The notes beneath the pieces are model-generated. The model searched no databases. It worked only from the letters and a program-made list of their open reading frames with translations, and had not been told where the DNA came from. A DNA stretch of 64,000 bases from Acanthaster planci (lineage: Eukaryota > Echinodermata > Asteroidea > Valvatida > Acanthasteridae): NCBI RefSeq assembly GCF_001949145.1, contig NW_019091455.1, positions 959,016-1,023,015 on the forward strand. Reading direction: 5' to 3'. Position 1 is the first letter of the stretch. Each line of letters begins with the position of its first letter. Shown here piece by piece: positions 37,068-49,100 of this stretch. Position numbers and translations under genes: made by a program.

Positions 37068-37601
37068 AGCCTGGTTTCCATATGGTCGTTTGTAACGCAA
37101 ACGGTCCGCACGAGACGCAGATATTCCCAGAAGAGACGCAGCGCCACGTCATTCCACCCCCCAAAAAATAAATAAATAAACAAAATGGCGTCCGAAACTT
37201 GGAAATTCAAACGCCAAAAAATACCTTTTTAGGTGGGAATGTCGCCTGTTGAAGCCAAACTGATGCTCTATAGCTTGATGTAATTTGTTAATGGTCAGCT
37301 ATTTTGTTGACGATTGGGGCTGAATATGCTTGTAATAAGGAGAAAAGGGACAAAATGGATGGCCCTCGTACGTCCGTCATGACGATATGCGTGTTTGCAT
37401 AGGCCGACTCAGCGACTCAACGTAGACAGTCGACAAACTCAACCGTTGTTTGCCGATCCGTCTGGGGCTGGTTTGCGTCATAACTTGTACTTGGTTATCG
37501 GCGATACTTCCGTTTGGCGTGTTTCCGTATGTCTGGGTTGCAGTTTGCCTCTTGATTGCGTTGCTCTCTGCGCTTCTTACCTCGATACGGAAACCAGACG
37601 C
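37068..37601 (+). mobile_element. GCCTGGTTTCCATAT MITE family, copy C (full length)
   Basis: Starts AGCCTGGTTTCCATATGG and ends CGATACGGAAACCAGACGC, an imperfect terminal inverted repeat of about 18 bases. It shares the interior blocks of copies A and B and preserves both the GGTTATCGGCGATACTTCCG block (as in A) and the GTTGCAGTTTGC...TTGCGTTGCTCTCTGCG end (as in B). It therefore represents the complete element of about 534 bp, non-autonomous. Confidence 0.88.
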
Positions 37602-39016
37602 TTGACATACTGCGGCCCATTGTGGCTGTGGTGGCGTATATACGATACAAGCGAAGAAGGACGCTAGAACAGAATCGATTAAAGAATCCGAAATGTCATG
37701 TCAACAGTTCTGAGTCCATTTCTTTGGGATGTGCGATGTGACGTGAATTTAAATCTCGGAGTTCGGAAGGTTAAACCACCAGTGGTCACTCGCCTAGACA
37801 CCTTTTCATAGGTCTATCCACTCGTTTTTGTTTTCATCGATTTTGTAGGGCAAAAATGTTGACAATAGTACGGATTTAACTCCCTTCCGGAGACCTAGAA
37901 ATGCTATTATCATCTTCAGATACCGTCGCAATTATCGGAGCACGTATTTACATATGCCCTAGGCCTGCAACAAGTGTTCTATGAGATGATATGTATAATT
38001 TCTGTTGTTATGAACTAGTTCAATGGTGAATTCATTCCTTCGAGGATTATTAGTATGTAAGTCAGTGACTTTTACAGGCAAGACTAGAGATAACACGAAT
38101 GGCATCCTCTTTAAGACTTTCTGTGGACTGGTTCCCGTCCTTTACGTAGTTTCCAGACGTCATACAGATGTCCTCCGAACGTACTAGGGACCGGTGGCGT
38201 GTAATGAAACCGACAGCATTCTGCCGGTTTTATGTTAATGGTAACGAAGCTCGCTCAATTTACGGTAGACGGGAAAAGAAGCTACACAGAACGACTTGCG
38301 TCATATGCATATATTATGCTCAGAAAGTGTACAGTACGTACCCTTATGCGTCCTGCATGCAGTGACGTACGTAGTAGCTGGGATTTTACTAGTGAGGGGG
38401 CACAAGGGGCCGGGGGCACCGGCATCTTATGAGGGGCACCAGCTTTCAGTGGTGTTGTTTTTGGGGGGCAAGTTTTTGTTAGCCTTGTTAATATCCAATT
38501 ACCCGCTTTTTTTAGTGGGCGGGGAACACCGGGAATTTCTGGGGGCACGTGCCCATCAGGACACCCTGGCACGTCGTTCTACGTGGCCTCCTTTTCCGTC
38601 TACCTTCGATTTACAAATGAGGTAGGTGCTGATACTATATATATTTTGCCTTTTCTTCTTCGTTATTGAAAATAACTTCACCGTAAATGGCTTATTTATT
38701 TATCATTTAACAAAATACGCACTGGTTTGAAATAAGTTGCCGTGAAATAATTTATCTATGATATTCATTGAAAAAATAAATTACCACTTGTGTTTCATCC
38801 GCCTCACTGCTGGGACGTGATTCATGTTAAAGTTTGCTATCAGTTTGACAAAAATTAAAACATTCAGCCACCAAATTGACAGCGCTAATCGCATACTTTA
38901 AACTACAACTAGCTACCGGTCCCTATTACAATATAGTCCAAGAAAATTAGCATTCAACCTAGAACTAATCGCAATCAAAGGTTTTTCTTCAGAACGCATT
39001 TATGCTGTGTACCCAC
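37602..39016. other. Non-coding DNA with a possible decayed transposon end
   Basis: No gene is supported. A G-rich patch at about 38363-38580 (CAGTGACGTACGTAGTAGCTGG, GAGGGGGCACAAGG, GGGGGCACGTGCCC) resembles debris of a CAGTGRCGTA-ended DNA element seen in many marine invertebrates. This is only an impression. Confidence 0.35.
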
Positions 39017-39122
39017 AATGACCAGAAAAAAAGTCCAAGCAAATCCGAGTTGCGGAAATAGATCTAATTTGCATAAATTCAAAATGGCCGTTCGGATTCG
39101 CTGGGACTTTTTTCTGGTCATT
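39017..39122. mobile_element. Short fold-back element (~106 bp)
   Basis: AATGACCAGAAAAAAAGTCC plus AGCAAATCCG at 39017-39047 is complementary to CGGATTCGCTGGGACTTTTTTCTGGTCATT at 39093-39122, with a central spacer of about 45 bases. MITE-like. No coding content. Confidence 0.8.
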
Positions 39123-39832
39123 CTAAACAAATGCACTGTGAAGGAAAACCTTTTTTAGCTATTAGTTCTCGGTTACCCACCAAATTGCATTGTCTTTCCA
39201 GTCCTGGACAAACTGGGACTAGTCCAGCCTTTCTGACATGGTTTTTCACGGTAGTAGCGGATTGACCGACCCCGTCCGACATTGTGTGATAGTTGAGCGA
39301 TAGATGGCGCCATTTACGTTTAGGCCTAAAATAGCGCACGTAGCGCGCGGCGGGCCGGCCGTGCAGCGTAGCAGTCAAGGCGACGCAACAGCTGCCTGTA
39401 TATACGGACCCAGTCTCACAATACCACGCAAGAAGATTGCAAAATCTTTGCCCGGTCGGGGGGAATTCACTGTCGAATCAATAACGGTAAGGATTTTCAA
39501 AGTTTGAGGCCAATTTCCAGTGGTAAATTTGGCGAAAATTGGGGGAAGAGTTCTCATCATTATCACCCATTTTCGTGACAGTGAATTCGTGAATGCCAAA
39601 GGCCTTAGGCCTTTGCACAGTCGTGACGCCTCAGAGAGTGTTCCGAAGAGTCAAATTCAGCAGGGAAAATATAGAAGCATTTACTTAGACAGTACTGAGA
39701 ATTTGTCGGACCAGTGTCGTTAGGCTTGTGCACAGAGTTGCCATGTATTAGAAGTTGAACCCTTTCCAAACTTGAGTGGCGGCATTTCATGCATTGATTG
39801 GCGGCATTTCATGCATAGGCATGTAATGGTGT

Positions 39833-39966
39833 GCCTGGGCCGAGCCCAAGACTGGGGGCCAGTCTACTTCACTCCTCCGTATCCTTTTTGGATTGACCGT
39901 TGTGGGGCCAAGGATACGAAGGGAGTCCAGTAGACTGGCCCCCAGTCTGGGGCCAGCCAGGCCTAG
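39833..39966. repeat. Inverted repeat with ~50-bp arms
   Basis: The left arm (GACTGGGGGCCAGTCTACTTC...CCGTATCC, about 39850-39884, with extension to 39833) pairs with the right arm (GGATACG...AGTAGACTGGCCCCCAGTC and GGGCCAGCCAGGCC, 39911-39966). Just upstream, a 21-base word GGCGGCATTTCATGCAT... is repeated in tandem (39778-39816). Confidence 0.8.
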
Positions 39967-41411
39967 GCGTATATACATGTAGGCCCATAGAGGTAAAGTG
40001 TTTGTTGGGACATCGTCAGGCAATAACGTCTGTGACCATATAATTCGCCAGGTCCCATATTTTGCCACCTATTGTCAAGTCTGATTGGTTCTCCCAGTGG
40101 CCAGAAAGGGCCCTGGCCACTGTATGGTCACGGACGTTAGTACTATCATGGTACTATCACCTAGGGCTGAGTCAATTCGAATAATTTAGTATCCAAATAG
40201 TTGACCTTCAACCTTCGAATATCCAAATATTCGGTTGTACCAACTGGCAGTTTGTTGAGGAACAAACCATATACAAAATCAGTTGCAACAACGCACACAG
40301 TTGTACATTATAATCACTGTAATCGCTTGCCAGTCTATGAGTATCTCCAGCCATGATTTAGCAAGATTTAAGTGATAAATACTACTTCTTTTCCTGTTGA
40401 AAGTGTGTATTCCTTTAAATTTTTTAACCCTAACAGTCCCAAATCCTCTGATTACAATATGATTTTACATACACCAAGGGGGTTAGGGTTAATGAATAAT
40501 GCATCATTGTAAGGTTTCTGTCGCTTTTCATTTGAATCTTCCTGGAGCAAGCCTCCATACTGCAATTTTTCTCATTTAAAACAAAAGAAAATTCTCCCTC
40601 CCTTTTCATGAAATTTGCATTCGAATATTCAAATTCAAAAATAATCTTCAAACATTCCATAATCAATCGAATATTCGGTTATTCAGCACAGCCTTACTAT
40701 CACCCAACCATATCCATATGTTAAAATAGCAGTTTGCAGATCCGGAGTTACTCCGACCGGGTTGGGCCTTAGTATCATTTTAGAAGTCCAGTAACTCTAT
40801 CCATGCCAGCCCCAATTGATTCGATGTCACGAGCATACATGTAACTTGGCTTCACTTAATGCATGCAGTGACCCACTTTACCAAACCATACTCTAGGCCC
40901 CTCAGCTATTTAGCACACCAATGTACGCACCAACAACGGAAATTCCACAGCTTTCATTGCACATAACTACCAAAGCTCCCTGGCAATCAAATTTGCACTT
41001 TGGATCACTTTGAAAACACTTGAAAATGAACTGCGGAGGAGAGGTATTGTCAAACCTTGAAATTGCTGACTTGAGCCTGGTCTGGATATTGTGGATTGCA
41101 AATATGGCCCAGATACCAGTCTACGTGTACCTTGGTATTTAGGTCGCACAGTCATTCAGTTGTCCTGCCAAGGACTCTGCCTGATTTGTGCAAACGGAGG
41201 TGCATAAGTTATAATCACCTGCATGATGCATCTGAATGTTGGGTGATTTTAGTGGGTGACACCACTGTTAACATAACATGGTTGAATTGTATATTTTGTG
41301 AGCACCAATGAACAAAGTTTCTCTTTCCCAGTGCCCAGCCTTTGTGTTTGTTTGCCAACAGTTGGTCAGAAGAGGCACCTGGACAGAACAGCTGTCAGCC
41401 CAGCTAGCAAT
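39967..41411. other. Intergenic DNA and putative 5' UTR of the sulfotransferase-like gene
   Basis: No CDS is supported upstream. A good acceptor-like tract (TTTGTGTTTGTTTGCCAACAG) ends at 41361, about 50 bases before the chosen ATG, so the coding exon is probably preceded by an untranslated exon whose position I cannot fix. Confidence 0.45.
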
Positions 41412-42224
41412 ATGGCCGATATGAAGCCCAAACGCCTGGCCTTGTGGACCCATCCAAGGTCCCTGTCCACAGCCATGGTGATGAGTTTCGCCAACTACGG
41501 CAGTGTAGAGGTCTTCTTTGAGATGTACGGAGGAGCGTTTGCCTTTGGGCCTGAGAAGAAGATGGCCACTCCAATGCCGGTACCCATGGAGGAACACCTG
41601 ACGTTTGATGCGGTCAGGTGTCAGCTGGAAACAGCTTATCCCGAGCGCGACTTGGTCTTCATGAAAGATCATGCCCTCTCACTAGACGGGAAGTACGAAA
41701 GGCTGCCGGTGGGCTTCTGCCACACATTCCTCATCCGGGAGCCAGCCCAGACGGTGCTGTCCAACTACAAGATGGGCCTGCGGGGTGGCCTGTCCACCGA
41801 CCAGTTCCTGCAGATGACGCAGCTGGTACTGGGCAAGACGCAAGGCTACAAGGAACTGGTGGAGCTGGTGGAGCATGTAGAGGGCACCCTCCAGCAGCGT
41901 GCAGTGGTACTGGATGCAGATGACCTCCGGCGTAACCCGGAGGGGATGCTGCGGGTGTACTGCCAGGCCGTGGATCTACCCTTCAGGGACTCGCTCCTGA
42001 AATGGGATCCCATCACAGAAATTCCCTGGAACATCCCGAAGTCATTGCTGGCCTTCAACCAAGCGAACGGGGCCTATGAGAATGCCCTCAAGAGCACCGG
42101 CTGGATCCCACCCAACCCTAACCCCCCGGATCTCAGCGACTTTCCCAAGCCGCTGTTGGACTTGATGGAAGAGGCGAGACCATTTTACAAAAAGCTTTAC
42201 GCTAAACGACTCCAGCTTGCATAG
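41412..42224 (+). CDS. P-loop sulfotransferase-like protein (BCAT-like protein family)
   Basis: 270 residues. Near the N-terminus is ALWTHPRSLSTAMVMSF (10-26), a phosphate-binding-loop type motif in which PRSxST matches the 5'-phosphosulfate-binding loop of sulfotransferase-fold proteins. FMKDHA lies at 83-88. LIREPAQTVLSNYK (107-120) corresponds to the 3'-phosphate-binding motif RxPxxxxxSxY (Arg109, Ser117, Tyr119). No signal peptide or membrane segment, so probably cytosolic. Relatives are often named 'branched-chain-amino-acid aminotransferase-like protein', although this part has no PLP fold; the substrate is unknown. The ATG at 41412 is chosen over the in-frame ATG at 41298 because homology begins there and an acceptor-like CAACAG lies between. 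The coding region is one exon and visibly GC-richer than its flanks. Confidence 0.82.
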   Translation: MADMKPKRLALWTHPRSLSTAMVMSFANYGSVEVFFEMYGGAFAFGPEKKMATPMPVPMEEHLTFDAVRCQLETAYPERDLVFMKDHALSLDGKYERLPVGFCHTFLIREPAQTVLSNYKMGLRGGLSTDQFLQMTQLVLGKTQGYKELVELVEHVEGTLQQRAVVLDADDLRRNPEGMLRVYCQAVDLPFRDSLLKWDPITEIPWNIPKSLLAFNQANGAYENALKSTGWIPPNPNPPDLSDFPKPLLDLMEEARPFYKKLYAKRLQLA

Positions 42225-42904
42225 CCTATGTGATGTCCAACGCCTTTAGCACAAAAAAGCAGGTGCATCAAGTTTCAGATTGTGTCTGTTGCTGGTGTCA
42301 GTGTCGACATGTAGCCCTTATACGTAAATTGATTGATCAGGTTTAAGTTTTGTTTAAACCCCAACTGAAATTTTCATTTATTTCTCTGAATACATGTTGG
42401 TCGTGCCCTTCGCAGGGTTCCAACAGGCAAATTGTAGCCTTGCCAAAGTTTATGATTCAAACTTCATGCCAGATCTTTTTGCACTCATGCTCTTTAGTGC
42501 AGTACCAAATGTAGTTTCCTCTCCAGATTCCTTAAGATTACAGCGACGTTTTGTAAATAATCGCCGACAGCGATAGACAGGTGGAACCCTGTACATATAG
42601 GTGAATCTGTAGCACAGGTAGTTCTCATTACAGGTAAGCTCCTGTCAGGTGTAGAGATCGTGTTGTGTAATGTGCTGTGTGTTTAGGTCAAGAACTATCA
42701 GTGCCACGTCACTTTATACTTGTGCATTGGGAAAATTGTAGCCTAAGTAGGGATAGTTGTTTATACATATTTTGATTTTTGGTTTGGATACTTCATGTAT
42801 TTGTCAACCGGTTGTTGATGGTACCCGGGATATACATGTATTGAGAGTGCAGGTTGCTAGAGAAAATCCACCAGCAGTCGACGAATAATCAACGCTCAAA
42901 CTCA
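42225..42904. other. 3' UTR and downstream DNA of the sulfotransferase-like gene
   Basis: No further coding sequence. I could not identify a convincing AATAAA close to the stop, so the transcript end is undefined. Confidence 0.4.
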
Positions 42905-43107
42905 CCTTATGGTGTAGTGTTGTGGTCAAGATCTCTTGGAGCCACCACAAGACCAACACAAGGCCTCCTGTCTGAATTCCCGTCACAAGACATTCAAATC
43001 AACTGCAACAAAAGTATTCCTTTTGTCAGTGTTGAGCCTGTTACTTGCGACTGGTCTCGTGTCTGGTGTTGTGATGATTCTTGGCTACAACACTGCTGGT
43101 GTGTCAG
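42905..43107. mobile_element. MITE-like element, copy 2 (without satellite expansion)
   Basis: Shares with 20037-20453 the interior AACTGCAACAAAAGTATTCC, CCTGTTACTTG and CTGGTCTCGTGTCTGG, and has inverted ends (AGTGTTGTGGTCAAG at left, CTTGGCTACAACACT at right). Where copy 1 has 18 units of the 12-bp repeat, this copy has about one and a half. Confidence 0.65.
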
Positions 43108-44724
43108 GTATGAGTTTGTTTCTGCATTCAACTGGGGACCCTGAACAATAGAGGACAATAAGGTCCCCGATTGACAGAAGGTCCCCGATTGACAATTGTG
43201 TACAAAACATATGGGTGGTCTTCTAAAGAAGTTAAAAGTACAAACAAAAGAGGAACAATACAGGGTCCCCTGTTGCAGGCAAATACACACTTGTGTGTGT
43301 GTGTATATGTATGCAGAAATCTCTGCATCTGTTGGGTACAAAACAAAACTGAAATTCCAAATTTCTTCATTTTACAAGAGGCGCTTCGTTCATCGCCTTT
43401 GGCCCGATGAGAAAAGTGTCATGTGCCTTCATACTTCATAGAGCACTATAGTTAGTTCAGTGCACACATAGTTTTTATGAAAGAGTGTTTGAAAGCCGCA
43501 CAGTTTCTGAGACGTGAATGAAGTCTCTCGGATACTGATATGCTTTGTCTTGATGCCTTCCAAAGGGGCTTTCACCTACCGCCAAAATGAAATTATCAGA
43601 GAAGAGCCCTTGGATATTGTCAACATTATAACCACAGGGTTTCCACAACCTCTTACACATAGACTGTTATCATGTGTGTGGGTATTGAGTCTGATCTCAT
43701 GTAAAACAAGGTTCCCCAAATCTCAGGTCTGAGACCAAATGGCCACAGATATTCTTTAAGTGCATTGCTTAAGAATTACACGCACAATTGGAGGGATACG
43801 GGGCCATACTTTTGTAAGAGAAATGTTAAATCATGGGTTTAGAGCAGAAAATGAGAGCTAAAGTATGCCAGAAGTGCTTTCTTCAAACAATTTTGAGATC
43901 TTATTTTTAACTGTTAAATTATCCACCAGAGATGAATTAAATGAAATTTTAATGTCAAAAATGTCTCTGGAATTGTGAACCATAATACAGAGTTTAATAG
44001 AAGACATTGCACGCCACACTGTATGAAATATTTAAACGGGTCATTGATGAAGGTCTTCACCTCTAAAAAGCCCATGCCACTTTCATATATTTTACCAAAA
44101 TTAAATCTATCTATGTAAATATAGCAAGAACCAAGACCAAACTCAGACCCAGACAATTGAGCAGTCCTAAAACTTCAAGTTTTTATTTACGTACACGAGT
44201 AGTCACGGTAACGAAATGGGCTGCGAAATGTAGTAGGTGTTCAAATAGTTATTTTTGTATAAAACTAGAAACCAATTTTTTTGTTTTATAGAGATATGTT
44301 AGCGCTGTGTTTATTTATTTTTATTTTAATGTGATATGTTGTGGAGCAGTGTACATGACTTGGTACAGGTACTTGGTCATTCATCATTTTTTAAACAAGT
44401 GTAGTCGGTGCGAGTCATTGGCGTTACATGTAATATGTTTCTTCTCATAAAAACCCTAAAACTTAAACGTAAAATTAACAAGATAAATACGTGTGTAAAC
44501 AGTCTTCAGATCTTATATCAAGTTATAGAAAAAAATGTGTTAGAATACTATGTGAAGAAAATATACAAGTTATTCTGAAGTCAGTATATGTTTCTTTTTG
44601 CGTGTTTCTGCAATTTGCGCATGTCCAACACGAGATGTACTTTTGTCCATAGAGTTGTTTAGAAAGAGCTTAACCAACGTTTGTGTAGAGGTGCTCGAAA
44701 CCTCATTAGCAAAGATAGTATGCC
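43108..44724. other. Non-coding DNA, no gene supported
   Basis: A short TG/TATG microsatellite lies at about 43290-43313. The duplicated phrase GGTCCCCGATTGACA occurs at 43162-43194. Nothing coding is recognised. Confidence 0.45.
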
Positions 44725-45093
44725 ATTAGCCTATTTGAAGTATGGCGGACACAGTAAGAGGGCGCTATTTGAATCACCTAGCTACGGCCGGAAATAACGC
44801 ACGAGTCTACGGCAGTGACTGCAGCCAGTTCCCATTAAGTCGTGTGTAAATTCCGGCCGTAGCCAAGTGATTCAGACACGGCCTGTCTGTGAAATTTAAC
44901 CACCGGTCCTCCGCGTACAACTGTGATTTTGAAAAGTACGGAAGCGAAGCAATGGATGGCAGCGCGTTTAGTGCGCATTACGCGCAAAGCACTTAGATTG
45001 CCCGTAAAATTGTGGGTAAAATTTGGCCAAATAAATTTACCCACTTCAAATAGCGCCCTCCTGTTGTGTCCGCCATGCTTCAAATAGGCTAAT
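44725..45093. mobile_element. MITE with nested inverted repeats (~369 bp)
   Basis: Outer terminal inverted repeats of about 49 bases run from ATTAGCCTATTTGAAG...GGGCGCTATTTGAA to its complement ending CTTCAAATAGGCTAAT. Just inside the left terminal repeat is a second hairpin: GAATCACCTAGCTACGGCCGG (44771-44791) against CCGGCCGTAGCCAAGTGATTC (44853-44873). No coding content. Confidence 0.85.
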
Positions 45094-45185
45094 TGCTAAA
45101 ATTTGGAGAACTGTTCTTACTTCCTGTCTGCTCATGCTTGCGCATTGAGATTTTGCGCGTTTTCAAACGGGCAAGCTACATTATA

Positions 45186-45342
45186 CAGTCGGACCTCCAT
45201 AATAAGAGCACTTTTAATAAAAGAATATTTTTCTATCCCAGTCCTTTGTTCTTCCTTGTTTTCATTCCTGGTAAGGCAAGGTTCCTGTTATAAGAAGACA
45301 ATCAGCGAAGTCCCAGGACCTATTACTAATGAGGTTCGACTG
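45186..45342. mobile_element. pogo/Tc1-like MITE (CAGTCGRACCTC ends), 157 bp
   Basis: CAGTCGGACCTCCATAATAAGAG at the left and the complement of CAGTCGAACCTCATTAGTAAT at the right form the terminal repeats. The left flank ends in TA. CAGTCGRACCTC ends are typical of pogo/Tigger-group elements. Non-autonomous. Confidence 0.75.
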
Positions 45343-46109
45343 TTTGTAGCAAAAAAGATCACATTTGTAATATTTCTACAAAATCAAATTCTTACGGGGT
45401 TAGCAATAGCTGGACACTGCGTCAATCCAGTCTGTGAGACAAGGCGATCAGCAGCGCATCTAAAACCAATTTTTCTTGGGGGGGGTGGAAATTCCTCTAT
45501 GTAGGCCTGGTACAACTTATTGCTTTTCTGAACGGTGAGGCCAGATTTGCTGCATTTTACTCGCTCTGGGGAGGAGTAATGCGAAAATGCCCCAAAAACG
45601 GCTTTTATTAAAAAATAAATTGCCCCTTTTGTGGGATAAATTAGGCCTATATGGTCTCGCCCTTGATCCACCAATACAAATGATAAACAGTAGGCTGCTA
45701 CCGACGGGCGGTTCATGAGTAAGCCGATTTCTTCCCTGTGAAATCATACTACAAGTGTAATGGAACAGTATTGAGACGCCGATGGCAGCATACATGCCTG
45801 TCCTTTTGTCAGGAGCATGCGCGCGTGGTTCTGGGCATGCGTGCTTGTTCATGAGAACGAGCAAGGCTGTGAATGAGGATCAGGATGGCTGTTGCCACCA
45901 GCATTCTCCCAATACAAACTGTCATTTTAAAATCACATTGGAAACGAAACTGCGATGCTAACTTACTAATTAAGGAAAAAGATTTTCTACAGACGGTTTG
46001 CATGGCTGCCTGTTGCAGGCCAGTGCTTTTGTTCAACAGAATATGCACAAAGGAGGCTTCCTCGTCGAACAAAAGAAATGCCCTGCAAGATGGCTACCAC
46101 GCAAAGCCT

Positions 46110-49100
46110 CTATTTCTTCCCAGAATACCATAAATGGAGCAGTAAAGTGACTGGTAGAATCTGTACGACGCTAACTACCATGAAGCCGGCAACGTAGCTA
46201 CCCAAGATGTCGTAGAACAACCCTGTAAATGAACCACAATATCGGTCGGTTGATCAGAGCTATACAATGTGTTTCTGAACATCTTCCAAAAAGGACCTTG
46301 AGATGCTTGGAAGAACTCCACAAAATAATTGTTTCGATGGTGATCGTGAGGTGGTTTTCATCTTTACGTATTAACTGATCATCTTTTACTCTGTCTCAAA
46401 GAAAGCAAACTTCAAGGGAGACTTTGTCGAGACAACATACCTGGAAGAAATCCCAGCATGAAATTAAACATTCCAGATAGTAGCTTTTCCCAACCAAAAG
46501 CACCAACCATCAACTCGACACCGAACGTCTGCCTGATCAATACGTCGACCTGGACACTGACGACGCCGAAGCAGAATCCAATCAGAAGGGTTGACGTCAT
46601 CATCGCCCAGTTTGAAGTCAGCAAGGGACTTGCGCAGTATGATGCAGAACACACGACCATCGTTGTGGTTGTCAGACTCCAGGAAGATAGCACTCCGCGG
46701 TCATTAAGGGGCCCCTGCGCGATAACGGCCAACAGACCACCAATGCCCCCGAATGATACAAACCATCCAGCCTCTGTGGCGGTAAACCCGTTGGACTGAG
46801 CTGCCGATACAAAGTAAATTACCCACATGCCATAAGCAAATTTAGTACTAGACTTCACAACTGTAAGGTCCCAGAAGCGTGCATCGATGAGCAACTCTAA
46901 ACTGAAGTCTTTGAGGAGGATTTCTCTTGATGTACAGCAGAAGTGTCCGAAATTAGTCCGAGGCATTGAGGAAATGGGCCCTGTCTGGTCAGAGAGCCTC
47001 CGGTAGCCTGCCTCCTCTGATACATGGAGAGCAGCCTGAGGTGAAGTGGCAAGGAAGGCACCAGGTGCAACAGTGTTAAAGCACAGCCCGCCCAAGAGCA
47101 GTAAGGTCCCGCGCCATCCGTACGTGTCCAGGAAAAATTGAGTCAGTGGCGGCATAACAAGCAATCCCACGAAGGTACCAGACTTGGCTATGCCAAAGGC
47201 AGTTGCGTAGTTCTCATTAAAGGTTCTACCGACGGCTTCCTTTGCAAGAACGTTCGACACTCCTATACCCAGACCTGTGCAACGAAAAGGTTGGTTTGTA
47301 TTCATGCTGGGACTGAATCGGTTATGATTCGTTGGAATTACAGGGCGTATCAAAATAAAGGAAACCTAAATCCAACTATAATTTATAGGAAAACTGCAGA
47401 TTTCTTAAGTAAGCATTATGTCTCCAGAAAGGCCTGAATGTCTTCCTTCCAGTGACACCTTGATCATGTGCTCAGTGTCACATTTGAACGAGTAACAAGA
47501 CATTCTTGACCAGCAGGGGACCTTTGCACTGAGAAGTTAGCATACTCTGTACAGTAAATGATGCACATTTGAGTGTGCTTAGGCCAACCAAAAACAAGTG
47601 CTTTTGAAGGTGTGCGTATATATGCTAACTTGTCACAGTGCAAATTTAACAGAGTTATACAGCGTACAACTTAGGCTGTGTACTGATATAATAGTGATTT
47701 TGCCGACGTACCTGCCAACACGTAGAACAATGCCAGCTGTAGAGTCGTTGTTGCAAATGATCCACCGATGAGGCCCACGCCGATCTTGGTAACACATACC
47801 GTCACTACGACACCAACACCAAATCGTCTTTTCAATATTCCTGAAAACAGAGCTATGATATAATAGAAAGTATAACAGAAACCTGAATATTTGCAAGGGC
47901 TTCCGAATCCCAATCGGCCCTCGGACGATCCAGCGTGGTTCTGATGATGTTAATAACTTCAGTAGCCACGGGTTAAAAAAATTAATGCGTCTGTGGTCTT
48001 ATAATTTTTATACACTGGGCATGTACATTTTCTCCACGAAAGAAAATTACATGTACATAAACTAGAGAAGAGTGCTGACCCAGACCCTGAGTGCCACACT
48101 TTTTTTTTATCTAAGACACTTTTACAGATTTCTTACCACAGTCATTCACTTATCTCCCCTTCAATTTACCATCATAATCTTCTTGAGATAATCCGTCGGC
48201 CATTTTTTAAAGTTGGCACCGAACTGTGTCTATCTGCATCATGTCTCAATCATTGATCCAAACCATCTCTTTTACTGTTTCTTAACCTGAGACAAGAAAG
48301 CATGCCACACCGTTTCAGATGCAATCCAGGTCAACAACAAGAAAATGATGCATGCTTTCCCTTTTGCTCTCAATTAATAAGGTTTTACCCAAACAAAAAA
48401 TGTTGGTACACCATCCATTGACAGGATGCTGGTCACCACTGGGGCTTCTGTACTGATGACGCCATGGTTTGTGTCATAAGTGCTGTCCTTTGAAGGAGCT
48501 ATCTCCTTTGAAGCTCAGTGGACCGTGGGCCCCTTCGGCTCCCTGATGGCGCTGATGTAAACAAATTAAATGTGGCAGTAGATAAAATCATGGAGGAAAG
48601 TTTTATTCCTCCATGATAAAATTCACCTCACCAACGCAGAGCCAATTTTGTAATAATCATTGAAAGTGTGGCCTAATGGCTCACTTTTCTATACCCATGG
48701 AGATAGAATATTCGTCCACTTTGCTTTACCATCTGGGAAAGGGTTGCATTTCTGCTTAAAACCACTTTCGCCGAAAAAATGGATAGCTTGTTGGCCATTC
48801 CCAACTGCACAGGTAANNNNNNNNNNNNNNNNNNNNNNNNNNNNNNNNNNNNNNNNNNNNNNNNNNNNNNNNNNNNNNNNNNNNNNNNNNNNNNNNNNNN
48901 NNNNNNNNNNNNNNNNNNNNNNNNNNNNNNNNNNNNNNNNNNNNNNNNNNNNNNNNNNNNNNNNNNNNNNNNNNNNNNNNNNNNNNNNNNNNNNNNNNNN
49001 NNNNNNNNNNNNNNNNNNNNNNNNNNNNNNNNNNNNNNNNNNNNNNNNNNNNNNNNNNNNNNNNNNNNNNNNNNNNNNNNNNNNNNNNNNNNNNNNNNNN

